A DNA stretch of 64,000 nt from assembly GCF_033095945.1 (NCBI RefSeq), contig NZ_AP026800.1:1873114-1937113 (forward strand), given 5' to 3'. The translations under genes were made by a program, and so were the position numbers. Source of the stretch: Bombiscardovia apis. Its GTDB lineage: Bacteria > Actinomycetota > Actinomycetes > Actinomycetales > Bifidobacteriaceae. Of this stretch, positions 25,866 to 35,629 are shown piece by piece; the first letter of the stretch is position 1, and the number at the start of each line of letters is the position of its first letter. Under the pieces are notes generated by a model, which was given only the letters and a program-made list of their open reading frames with translations, searched no databases and was not told the origin of the DNA.

Positions 25866-25917
25866 GTTGCTACTCTATTACTTTGCTCTCGTATGGGCAA
25901 AGTAATAGAGTAGCAAC
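25866..25917 (+). promoter_or_regulatory. Perfect 21-bp inverted repeat in the 5' leader of the priming transferase gene
   Basis: Arms at 25866-25886 and 25897-25917 are perfect complements (GTTGCTACTCTATT... against ...AATAGAGTAGCAAC) around a 10-nt loop. No U-run follows, so it is not a normal terminator. It ends just before the ATG at 25918 and 16 bp upstream of the ribosome-binding site of the preferred start at 25945. In RNA it would form a very stable 5' stem-loop that could protect the mRNA or respond to a binding factor. In DNA it could be an operator. Confidence 0.8.
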
Positions 25918-25944
25918 ATGGTTGAAGAGCGGGAAAGGTGTCTG

Positions 25945-27588
25945 ATGAGGCAAAAGACAGTCAATGGTCTTTCATCGTTGCAAGGCGCAGACTCATCACA
26001 TATCCAGGATGAGTTTATTCCTCAGCCCGACACTGCAAGCACAGATTCTCAAACGAAAATGTTCCGCTTTAGCAACCAGATATTTGATCAAGAGGATAAT
26101 CTACATCCTGCATTACAACAGCTCAAAAAGACACCCACGTGGAGATATGCATACATTGGCAGCTTAGTTGCTATTGATGTAGTGGTCATGCTGGTAGCAA
26201 TTATTCTTTGTGTTGCTATCAATCTTTCTGCCTATGACACGCTCGCGCAGCGCATGCCAACTTTCCTTTTTGCTATTCTTCAATGCAGCATTTGGGTCAT
26301 TTGTCTACTTTTATGTGGGGCTTACCATCGGCATGTCATGTCAGAAGGATACGAGCTTTACACGAAAATTATCAATGCCGCCGTCCTCACTATCGCAGTT
26401 ACAAGCTGCCTAGTATACATGCTCGGCCTCGATTTGCCCCGCACCTCTGTAATTGCAACACCAATTGTGGCTTGCGCGTTAGAGCTTGTGAGCCGCTGGA
26501 GAATGCGTCGTATTCTACATAAGTGGCGCCTTCGAGGACAATGCCAGTACCGAGCTGTGATTATGGGCTCTCCCGAAGGTATTGATGCCATGGTGGACAA
26601 GCTATATAAAAGTGATGCCAGCGGATACCGCCCTATCGCTGTTTGCCCTATTGCACTTGACCCTAAACGAAATGATGGTAGTGTCATCGCTGTCCCATAC
26701 CACGGGCAATCCCCAACAGATACCGGCTATGATTTGCCCGTTATTGCTTACAATTCTCACTTACCCCGAACTGCTGAAAGCCTGGGCACGCAAATCGTCA
26801 TTGTGGCAGATGTTATCGACCGAGACAATGAAATAATGCACACGCTCCCGCTTGCTGTGGAATCGCTGGGCATTGAGCTTGCTGTCTCGATTTCAGTCGC
26901 CGACATCGGTACTCACCGCATTGACTTAGACTACTCAGGCAACCAGCCTATTATGATTGCAAGTTTGCCTCAGTATTCCTTTACTACTCGTTTTATTAAA
27001 CGTGCTGTGGATATTATCGGGTCCGCAATTGCTCTTATTATCGCTGGACCGTTAGTTATCTTACCTGCGGCGATTGCTATAAAGCTTGAAGACCATGGAC
27101 AGGTCATATATAAGCAAAAACGTATTGGCCGTAATGAAGTACCATTTAACTGTTATAAATTGCGCTCGATGAAAGTCAACGCTGCTGCGATGGATGCTAA
27201 GTTAGCTGAATCAACAGGACAGCAACTTGGTGCTCTCTTTAAAGTCAAAGACGACCCACGCGTCACCAAGGTGGGTAAAATCATCCGCAAGTATTCGATT
27301 GACGAAGTCCCCCAATTCTGGAACGTTCTCAAGGGTGATATGTCATTGGTTGGCCCCCGACCTCAGCGTCAGTATGAGGTAGATGCTTACGGCCCCCTTT
27401 ACTCCACTCGACTGCTTGTGCGCCCAGGCATTACTGGCCCTTGGCAAATTTCAGGTCGATCAGATCTATCGCAAGAAGAGGCAGAGCAGTTGGATGTCTC
27501 TTACATCCAGCGTTGGTCGATAACAGGAGACTTGGCCATTCTTGCTAAGACCTTTGAAGCCGTCATTACGCATAAGGGCTCTTATTAA
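25945..27588 (+). CDS. Polyprenyl-phosphate sugar phosphotransferase (EPS priming enzyme)
   Basis: About 547 residues: an N-terminal part with four hydrophobic segments (about residues 60-190), a CoA-binding-like central domain, another helix (about 350-375, IIGSAIALIIAGPLVILPAAIAI), and a C-terminal bacterial sugar transferase domain. The catalytic domain shows KQKRIGRNEVPFNCYKLRSM, DDPRVTKVGKIIRKYSIDEVPQFWNVLKGDMSLVGPRP and RPGITGPWQISGR. It transfers a sugar-1-phosphate, commonly galactose or glucose, to undecaprenyl phosphate and so starts repeat-unit synthesis. The ATG at 25945 has GAAAGG 6 nt upstream; the ATG at 25918 abuts the hairpin and has no such site. It forms the right end of the EPS locus. 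Confidence 0.93.
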   Translation: MRQKTVNGLSSLQGADSSHIQDEFIPQPDTASTDSQTKMFRFSNQIFDQEDNLHPALQQLKKTPTWRYAYIGSLVAIDVVVMLVAIILCVAINLSAYDTLAQRMPTFLFAILQCSIWVICLLLCGAYHRHVMSEGYELYTKIINAAVLTIAVTSCLVYMLGLDLPRTSVIATPIVACALELVSRWRMRRILHKWRLRGQCQYRAVIMGSPEGIDAMVDKLYKSDASGYRPIAVCPIALDPKRNDGSVIAVPYHGQSPTDTGYDLPVIAYNSHLPRTAESLGTQIVIVADVIDRDNEIMHTLPLAVESLGIELAVSISVADIGTHRIDLDYSGNQPIMIASLPQYSFTTRFIKRAVDIIGSAIALIIAGPLVILPAAIAIKLEDHGQVIYKQKRIGRNEVPFNCYKLRSMKVNAAAMDAKLAESTGQQLGALFKVKDDPRVTKVGKIIRKYSIDEVPQFWNVLKGDMSLVGPRPQRQYEVDAYGPLYSTRLLVRPGITGPWQISGRSDLSQEEAEQLDVSYIQRWSITGDLAILAKTFEAVITHKGSY

Positions 27589-27618
27589 ACTCTTCTAGCT
27601 TTCTTAGCGCCTCTCTAT

Positions 27619-27647
27619 TTGACTTCGAGTGGACTTGAAGTTGTAAG
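27619..27647 (+). promoter_or_regulatory. Predicted promoter for the NAD(P)-binding protein gene
   Basis: TTGACT at 27619-27624 and TGTAAG at 27642-27647 are separated by 17 bp in the gap after the EPS locus. A start site near 27655 gives a leader of about 60 nt before the ATG at 27718. The -35 is good, the -10 weak. Confidence 0.4.
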
Positions 27648-27717
27648 AATGGGGTGATGGTTTAGCTCGTGGGTCTCTTCTTTTGGTGGGGAGCAGCTGG
27701 GCCGGGTGGAGGTTGTG

Positions 27718-28365
27718 ATGAGTCGGATACTTGTACTGGGAGCCTATGGGCAGATTGCTCAGCTTGTACGCGAGCGCATAATTAACGAAAGCGATGCTTT
27801 TCTGACCGAATACTTGCGTCGGGCGCAACGGTTAAGCGCAATTGACCCCTCGCGAGAGCATATCGTTGAGGGAGATGTCAACGACTACGATGCCTTGCTT
27901 GAATCTATGCAGGGGCAAGACGTCGTGTACGCAAATCTGGGTGGTGAGTTTGAACCCATGGCAGCAAATATCGTCAAAGCTATGGCCGAGTCTGGAGTCA
28001 AGCGGCTTATTTGGGTTACCGGTCTGGGTTTGTATCACGAAGTTCCCGGCACGTTTGGCAAGTGGGTAGAGGAAAGCATCGGCAGCGAGATTATGGACGA
28101 CACTCGGCGGGCCGCTCAAATCATTGAGAATGCCGACTTAGATAGCACCATCATTCGCGCTGCTTATATGGATAACGAACCAGACCGCGACTATGAACTC
28201 ACACAGAAGGGCGAACCTTTTAGGGGCACTACCGTCTCGCGCGCGGCCATCGCAGATCTGATTGTGGACATTCTCAAGAATCCAAGCCGGCATAGTGGCG
28301 AAAGCCTAGGCATTGCCCGTCCCGGAACCGAGGGTGACCACTTGATTTGGAAACCACAGCGCTAA
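27718..28365 (+). CDS. NAD(P)-binding atypical SDR protein
   Basis: The 215-residue protein starts SRILVLGAYGQIAQLV, a Rossmann dinucleotide-binding loop of the GxxGQI type, and follows the short atypical SDR pattern (YwnB/NmrA-like), with VVYANLGGEF and RLIWVTGLGLYHEVPG. Such proteins act as NAD(P)H sensors or reductases; the substrate is unknown. The ATG at 27718 is preceded by GGTGGAGG at 5 nt, better than an upstream TTG. It is followed by the CMD-cupin gene about 95 bp downstream on the same strand, a pairing that suggests oxidative or electrophile stress functions (inference). Confidence 0.85.
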   Translation: MSRILVLGAYGQIAQLVRERIINESDAFLTEYLRRAQRLSAIDPSREHIVEGDVNDYDALLESMQGQDVVYANLGGEFEPMAANIVKAMAESGVKRLIWVTGLGLYHEVPGTFGKWVEESIGSEIMDDTRRAAQIIENADLDSTIIRAAYMDNEPDRDYELTQKGEPFRGTTVSRAAIADLIVDILKNPSRHSGESLGIARPGTEGDHLIWKPQR

Positions 28366-28460
28366 TAGGCACCGCAAGACGGTCGCTACCGCTCGACAGC
28401 GTCCTAGCCACTTTTGCGCTTTACAAACAACACTGTATTCAAATAACAAAGGAGATAACT

Positions 28461-29216
28461 ATGGCTATTAAACAGACGGCTGGGCGTGATCAGCTTGGGG
28501 AGTTTGCACCACTGTTTGCTCATCTGAATGACGATGTGCTCTTTGGGGAAGTTTGGTCTCGGGAGGAGGAGCTTTCGGCTCACGATCGCTCGCTCATTAC
28601 TTGCGCTGGGCTGATGTCGATGGGCCTCTTCCCCCAGCTCAAGAGTCACATGGGCATTGCGAAAACCAACGGGGTGACGCGCTCCGAAATGGTTGAGCTT
28701 ATTACTCACCTTTCCTTCTACGCCGGCTGGCCCAAAGCTTGGTCCGCTTTCGGGCTCGCAAAAGAAGTATATGGCGAAAATACCGAAGCCAGCAGCGGCA
28801 GCCCTGCAGCCGAAGATTCTACTCCCGAGCACGGCCCTTATCCTTTGGGCAGTCCGGCTGACGGCCCCAACTTCACTGGCCACGCTTGGCTGCACATGCT
28901 TACTGAGCCAGATGCTGAATGCTCGGCCGGCAACGTAACCTTTGAGTCCGGCTGCGTCAACCGCTGGCACACCCATCCCCACGGGCAACTCCTGCTGGTG
29001 ACCGCTGGCCACGGCTGGGAGCAAGAAGAAGGCAAGGAGCCACGCGAATTGAAGCCCGGCGATGTTGTCTTCTGCCCGCCGAATGTGCGCCACTGGCACG
29101 GCGCTTCGCAAGCCAGTTCTATGACTCATGTGGCCGTAACTCCAGCCTACAAAGGTGAGGCGCCAGTCACTTGGGAGGACTTCCCCGATGCCACTGAAGT
29201 CGTTAAGCTAGGCTGA
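28461..29216 (+). CDS. Carboxymuconolactone decarboxylase-like/cupin fusion protein
   Basis: The 251-residue protein has an N-terminal CMD (AhpD-like) helical domain at residues about 20-100 (LSAHDRSLITCAGLMSMG, TRSEMVELITHLSFYAGWPKAW). A C-terminal cupin follows at about 140-235, with GCVNRWHTHPHGQLLLVTAG and LKPGDVVFCPPNVRHWHG supplying the metal-binding His and Glu/Gln positions. The CxxC pair of true AhpD is absent; only one Cys is seen in that stretch. The family is widespread but its reaction is unproven. The ATG at 28461 follows AAAGGAG at 6 nt; frames extending upstream have no such site. It may form a unit with the preceding NAD(P)-binding protein. Confidence 0.9.
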   Translation: MAIKQTAGRDQLGEFAPLFAHLNDDVLFGEVWSREEELSAHDRSLITCAGLMSMGLFPQLKSHMGIAKTNGVTRSEMVELITHLSFYAGWPKAWSAFGLAKEVYGENTEASSGSPAAEDSTPEHGPYPLGSPADGPNFTGHAWLHMLTEPDAECSAGNVTFESGCVNRWHTHPHGQLLLVTAGHGWEQEEGKEPRELKPGDVVFCPPNVRHWHGASQASSMTHVAVTPAYKGEAPVTWEDFPDATEVVKLG

Positions 29217-29239
29217 TTGAGTAAGGCAAAAGACCATGC

Positions 29240-29266
29240 GGGCAGGAGTCTGGTTGACTCCTGCCC
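29240..29266 (+). promoter_or_regulatory. Perfect 11-bp hairpin just upstream of rlmB
   Basis: GGGCAGGAGTC (29240-29250) and GACTCCTGCCC (29256-29266) form a perfect stem with a 5-nt loop. No U-run follows. It lies between the CMD-cupin stop at 29216 and the rlmB ATG at 29281, directly before TAAGAT, a -10-like hexamer 7 nt from that ATG. It may be the terminator of the upstream gene without a tail. Confidence 0.55.
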
Positions 29267-29280
29267 GTAAGATAGACAGT

Positions 29281-30279
29281 ATGGCACAGAAGAAAGGCCC
29301 AACCAAAGGTTCGGGCGGCAAGCATCGTTTAAAGTTACGCGGCAAGGGGCCCACGCCCAAGGCCGAGGACCGCGTGTATCACAAGGCATACAAGGCTAAG
29401 CAGGAGAATCTCAAGCGGCAGGCAGCAGACCCCCGTTTGGCAGCTCGGCGGAGGGCAGAGCGCTTCACCGGCGACACCACTGATTTAGTGTTGGGGCGTA
29501 ATGCCGTGTTGGAAGCCCTGCGCGTGGGCGTTCCCTCAAGTCAGCTCTACATTGGCACCCGCATTGAGCACGACGACCGCACCCGCGAAATCATCCGCTT
29601 GGCAGGCCAGGCAGGTCTCAACATCTTAGAGGCAGACCGCCTTGAGCTCAACCATATTGCTCACTCCAGCAACCACCAGGGCGTGGCGCTCAAGGTGCAA
29701 CCCTACGAGTATTCCTCGCTGGCTAAGCTAGCTGAGAAGGCCGAGAAACACGCTGCGGCTGTAACCTCGGTGGGTGGATCTACTGCGGTCAGCGCCCGCC
29801 CCCTCTTCATCGCCCTCGATGGCGTGACCGACCCGCAAAATCTGGGCGCAGTCATCCGCTCGGCAGCCGCTTTCGGGGCTTCTGGCGTTATCCTGCCCGA
29901 GCGCAGGTCTGCATCAGTTACAGCGGCCGCTTGGAAGGTCTCGGCAGGTGCGGCAGCCCACTTGCCTGTGGCGCGCGTTGTGAACTTAACGAAGGCTATC
30001 GAAGGTCTACGCGAACGCGGCTACTACGCAGTCGGTCTCGACGGCGGCGGTAATGCGATGGTAGGCGAAACCGGCTTTGAAACCGATCCGCTTATCGTAG
30101 TGCTCGGCTCAGAGGGCAAGGGCTTGAGCCGCTTGGTGCGCGAGGCTTGCGACGCTATCGCCGGCATCCCCATCTCTAGCTCCGTTGAATCGCTCAATGC
30201 CTCGGTCGCAGCCGGTATCTCCTTGTATGCCGTTGCTACAGCCCGGCGCAAGACAGGCGAGGCGCAGGCAGCCGCCTAA
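29281..30279 (+). CDS. rlmB: 23S rRNA (guanosine-2'-O-)-methyltransferase RlmB (TrmH/SpoU family)
   Basis: The 332-residue protein has a basic N-terminal tail, a SpoU substrate-binding domain (LVLGRNAVLEALR at about residue 70) and a C-terminal SPOUT knot domain. The domain shows ALDGVTDPQNLGAVIRSAAAFGASGVI, LVALGSEGKGL-type VVLGSEGKGLSRLV and PISSSVESLNASVAAGISLY. It methylates a 2'-OH in the peptidyl-transferase region of 23S rRNA (G2251 in E. coli) using SAM. The ATG at 29281 has no ribosome-binding site, but TAAGAT lies 7 nt upstream, so the message may be leaderless. A convergent terminator at 30313-30355 separates it from the DUF4032 gene. Confidence 0.93.
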   Translation: MAQKKGPTKGSGGKHRLKLRGKGPTPKAEDRVYHKAYKAKQENLKRQAADPRLAARRRAERFTGDTTDLVLGRNAVLEALRVGVPSSQLYIGTRIEHDDRTREIIRLAGQAGLNILEADRLELNHIAHSSNHQGVALKVQPYEYSSLAKLAEKAEKHAAAVTSVGGSTAVSARPLFIALDGVTDPQNLGAVIRSAAAFGASGVILPERRSASVTAAAWKVSAGAAAHLPVARVVNLTKAIEGLRERGYYAVGLDGGGNAMVGETGFETDPLIVVLGSEGKGLSRLVREACDAIAGIPISSSVESLNASVAAGISLYAVATARRKTGEAQAAA

Positions 30280-30312
30280 CTCAGGCCAGCAGCGCAAAGC
30301 AGCAAACGCAGG

Positions 30313-30355
30313 AAGAGGGTCTTGGAAGCCAATAAATGGCAGCCAAGGCCCTCTT
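30313..30355. terminator. Bidirectional terminator between rlmB and the DUF4032 gene
   Basis: Arms AAGAGGGTCTTGG (30313-30325) and CCAAGGCCCTCTT (30343-30355) form a 13-bp stem with one G-U pair and a 17-nt loop. It lies between two convergent genes and could end both transcripts, though the flanking U-runs are short. Confidence 0.6.
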
Positions 30356-30398
30356 GCCGTATTTATGAGCAGAATATGCCGGCTTCTCTAATCCAAGC

Positions 30399-31913
30399 TC
30401 AGGAGGACCAGACCGAATCGTCTTGGTCGTCTCGGTAGTAGTCGTCCACATCGTCCGAGTCAGCAGAGTCATCGCGCCGGGCGTCGCCACTGCCTTCCCC
30501 ACTGTCGCCAAGAGCCTTATTCCAGCGCTGATCATCGTCAACTACTGCCGAGTCAGCCTCGTCGTTAATGGTCTTCATATCAGCTGCAGAAAGCTTGTAT
30601 TCCGGCAGCGATCCGTCGATATAATCGCGTACTGCTACGGCCATCGAAACGTCATGACCGGCTTTTTCTGCTAAGAGCCAGCGGCGGGTGAGTACTTCGT
30701 GGAAGAACTGGGCCGGTTCAATCTGACTGCGATATTCTGCTGGAATCATGCGTACCGTGGGCTCAAATACTTCTCGCATCCAGTCGGTAGCCACGATTTC
30801 CAAATCCTCGCCCTGCCGCCAAGTGGAAGTGCGGTACACGTCTAAGTCGTTGAGCAAGCGCCGGGCTTGGTTCTCCTGCACGTCCAATCCAGTTAAGCGC
30901 AGCAGCTTACGGGAAGCGTAGCCAGCATCGACCACGCGCGGGCGCACCAAAACGCGGTTGCCGTCCTCGTCTGTCTTCATTTCGAGCTCGTCTACATCAA
31001 AGCCCAAATCGTTGAGCTTATTCACGCGCTTTTCAATCTTCCACATCTCGTCGGGGCTGAAGGATTCCGCATCTGTGAGCGCAGACCAGAGCGAATGATA
31101 GCGCTCAGCCAAACGATTACCGACTTCTACCTCGTCTACGTCAGAAGAGAGTAGATTGCCTGAGTTCAAATCCATCAGTTCGCCAATAATATTGGTGTGA
31201 GCCAAGTCAATATCGTATTCGCGCTGCCCGTCGGTGAGCGTAGGATAGAGGGCACCGGTCTCAGCGTCGACCAGGAAGGCCGCGAAAGAATCTGCATCGC
31301 GCAAGAACAAGACGTTAGACAGGGACACATCGCCCCAATAGAAGCCGCCTAGGTGCAAGCGCACTAGGAGCACTGCTAGGGCATCTATGAGACGCTCAGC
31401 GGTGTCTGGGCGCAGGTTGCGGGCGAAGAGCGCGCGGTAGGGCAGTGAGAACTTGAGATGCTTGGTCACCAATATGGCTTCGAGCGGCTCTCCGGCGCTA
31501 TCCCGGCGGCCGGTTACCACGGCAATGGCCTGAACGGTAGGCAGGTTCAGCTTTTCGAGCTTGCGCAGGAGCTCATATTCGTGCTCGGCCACTTGCTGGG
31601 TGATTTCCTTCATGGCGTAGACTTCACTGCCAACGTGCACGAAGCGCACTACGTGGCGGGAAATACCTCGCGGCAGGTTGGCTAGCAGCTCTTGAGGCCA
31701 GGTGGCAAGCGGCTTCTCCCAAGGTAGGGTGAACATTTTGGGATTTGAGCTAGCCGCAGTGATGCGCAAAGCCTCGGGAGCCCTGTCGTAAGCAGAATCT
31801 GCGGGCGACTGAACGGAAGTAGCTTGCATAGTACGAGGATCCATTTGAGCCAAACTCCTCTGTTGCGCTGCTGCACGCGCAGGTTGAAACACAGTTGTAT
31901 TCACCTTGTTCAT
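30399..31913 (-). CDS. DUF4032 kinase-like protein
   Basis: About 504 residues. The N-terminal half resembles lipopolysaccharide-kinase-like folds: RHVVRFVHVGSEVYAMKEI (lysine position), then HLGGFYWGDVSLSNVLF and FLVDAETGALYP, which replace the HxD...N and DFG motifs. The middle carries the DUF4032 region, and the C-terminus is strongly acidic (DDSADSDDVDDYYRDDQDD). Actinobacterial members are uncharacterised; a kinase fold is likely, activity not certain. I prefer the ATG at 31913 (MNKVNTT); an earlier start at 31961 would add 16 residues without a site. It is followed upstream on the same strand by the ABC ATPase, separated by a good terminator. Confidence 0.85.
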   Translation of the reverse strand: MNKVNTTVFQPARAAAQQRSLAQMDPRTMQATSVQSPADSAYDRAPEALRITAASSNPKMFTLPWEKPLATWPQELLANLPRGISRHVVRFVHVGSEVYAMKEITQQVAEHEYELLRKLEKLNLPTVQAIAVVTGRRDSAGEPLEAILVTKHLKFSLPYRALFARNLRPDTAERLIDALAVLLVRLHLGGFYWGDVSLSNVLFLRDADSFAAFLVDAETGALYPTLTDGQREYDIDLAHTNIIGELMDLNSGNLLSSDVDEVEVGNRLAERYHSLWSALTDAESFSPDEMWKIEKRVNKLNDLGFDVDELEMKTDEDGNRVLVRPRVVDAGYASRKLLRLTGLDVQENQARRLLNDLDVYRTSTWRQGEDLEIVATDWMREVFEPTVRMIPAEYRSQIEPAQFFHEVLTRRWLLAEKAGHDVSMAVAVRDYIDGSLPEYKLSAADMKTINDEADSAVVDDDQRWNKALGDSGEGSGDARRDDSADSDDVDDYYRDDQDDSVWSS

Positions 31914-31972
31914 AGTTCCTAATCTAATTGCTGCCCATCCCAGCGGCAGTATTGGTTGCACCTATAAACAAT

Positions 31973-32003
31973 GTGGCCTCGTGCAGCTAGTGCACAAGGC
32001 CAC
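31973..32003 (-). terminator. Terminator of the ABC ATPase gene
   Basis: On the reverse strand, arms at 32003-31991 (GTGGCCTTGTGCA) and 31985-31973 (TGCACGAGGCCAC) form a 13-bp stem with one wobble pair and a 5-nt loop. ATTGTTTAT follows. It lies about 85 bp after the stop of the ABC ATPase gene. Confidence 0.75.
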
Positions 32004-32089
32004 TGACGCGGGCTTCATTCACTACTATGCCCGCAAACTAGCTGGGGGCCAGCAGTCGCGAAACGCTAACCCCGAAACGCTAGTGTCTA

Positions 32090-33217
32090 CTAGTTCAAGC
32101 GCAGCTCAGTCGATGGAGAGAAGAGGTGCATCTTAGCTGGGTCAATGTGAATCTTGACCACGTCACCAACCTTGGGCAGCTGACGAGGGCTGACACGAAT
32201 CGTCGTCAGCTTATTCTGGTCAGACATAACCGTTGCCTTCTGGGCAGGGCTATCGTCGGTCATGATGTTGCCGTAAATGTAACCGTCGGAGCCCAAATCC
32301 TCAACGTTAGCTACCGAAAGCGAGAAGGCATCGGAATCGCCTTCGCCGGCGAGAGTTGCATCTTCAGGGCGGAACCCGACTACGATGCGACCGTTGTCTT
32401 CGGCGGTGAGCTTGTCGACAGCTTCGCGAGGCAAGCTAATCGTGTCTTCACCAATCTTGGCCTGACCGTTGACGACCGGGTGGATGTTGATGTTCATCGA
32501 AGGCGAGCCAATGAAGCCGGCCACGAACACGTTCGCAGGCTTGTCGTAGAGCTCGGTCGGTGCGCCAACCTGCTGAAGAATACCCAGCTTGATGACGGCG
32601 ATACGATCGCCCATAGTCAGAGCCTCAGTCTGATCGTGGGTCACGTACAGGGTGGTGACGCCCAACTGACGCTGGAGGGCGGCAATCTGCGTACGGGTCT
32701 GCACACGCAGCTTAGCGTCCAAGTTGGAGAGCGGCTCATCCATCAGGAAGACCTTGGGCTGACGAACGATAGCGCGGCCCATCGCCACACGCTGACGCTG
32801 ACCACCAGAAAGAGCCTTGGGCTTGCGGTCTAGGAACTCAGTCAAATCCAAAATCTCAGCGGCCTTCTCAACGCGCTTGCGGATTTCGTCCTTAGGAGTG
32901 CCGGCAATCTTCAGCGCAAAGCCCATGTTGTCGGCCACAGTCATGTGGGGATAGAGGGCGTAGTTCTGGAAGACCATTGCAATATCGCGGTCCTTGGGCT
33001 GCATGGTCGTGACATCCTTGCCACCAATCATGATGCGGCCCTTGTTGACCTCTTCCAAGCCTGCCAGCATGCGCAGCGTCGTTGACTTACCGCAGCCAGA
33101 AGGTCCAACGAGAACTAGGAATTCACCGTCTTTGATTTCCATGCTCAAATCGTCTACCGAAGGCTCCGTATTGCCCGGGTAGATACGAGTTACATGGTCG
33201 AATACCACTTCTGCCAT
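32090..33217 (-). CDS. Carbohydrate ABC transporter ATP-binding protein (MsmK/UgpC type)
   Basis: The 375-residue protein has Walker [10 protein letters not shown], signature [17 protein letters not shown], Walker [13 protein letters not shown], the H-loop in [15 protein letters not shown] and a C-terminal TOBE/OB regulatory domain (about residues 240-375). It matches the CUT1-family ATPases (MsmK, UgpC, MalK) that energise one or several oligosaccharide permeases. No permease or binding protein lies beside it, which fits a shared, multitask ATPase as in MsmK systems (inference). The ATG at 33217 follows AAAGGA. Its neighbour upstream is a GH42 beta-galactosidase, suggesting use in galactoside uptake. 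Confidence 0.94.
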   Translation of the reverse strand: MAEVVFDHVTRIYPGNTEPSVDDLSMEIKDGEFLVLVGPSGCGKSTTLRMLAGLEEVNKGRIMIGGKDVTTMQPKDRDIAMVFQNYALYPHMTVADNMGFALKIAGTPKDEIRKRVEKAAEILDLTEFLDRKPKALSGGQRQRVAMGRAIVRQPKVFLMDEPLSNLDAKLRVQTRTQIAALQRQLGVTTLYVTHDQTEALTMGDRIAVIKLGILQQVGAPTELYDKPANVFVAGFIGSPSMNINIHPVVNGQAKIGEDTISLPREAVDKLTAEDNGRIVVGFRPEDATLAGEGDSDAFSLSVANVEDLGSDGYIYGNIMTDDSPAQKATVMSDQNKLTTIRVSPRQLPKVGDVVKIHIDPAKMHLFSPSTELRLN

Positions 33218-33375
33218 TTTGTTTATCCTTTCATCGGCAGGTACGTGCCGAACGATCCGTAGTGAAGGGTTTCACTGTGGTACCGCCTCGAAACCTAGCC
33301 ACCAGTGGCAGGCCGCGTAACGGTTCTTTAATTATGCGGTTAAGAGAAAACTCTCCCTTGAGCCAATCTCAGTAT

Positions 33376-33416
33376 ACACCCTGAAACTATGAGCATTCGC
33401 CGTAATTTCAGGGTGT
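33376..33416 (-). terminator. Inverted repeat downstream of the beta-galactosidase gene
   Basis: ACACCCTGAAA (33376-33386) and TTTCAGGGTGT (33406-33416) are perfect 11-bp arms around a 19-nt loop. It sits 17 bp past the beta-galactosidase stop on the reverse strand. It probably ends that transcript before the ABC ATPase promoter, although no U-run follows. Confidence 0.6.
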
Positions 33417-33432
33417 GTTGAGCGATGAGAGG

Positions 33433-35523
<2,091 letters not shown>

Positions 35524-35629
35524 TTAATCACTACGCTGTGTCTCTTGTTACTTACTTGCAGAACACACTTACCAATTTAGCAGCAGCCGCTGGCTTTTAT
35601 ATGTTCGCGCAAGGGGTCACAATAGAAGT

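Noticed and set aside
28404..29129. 241-codon reverse-strand open frame opposite the CMD-cupin gene
   Set aside because: It is a shadow of a GC-rich coding region; no ribosome-binding site and no family features, whereas the forward frame has clear domains.
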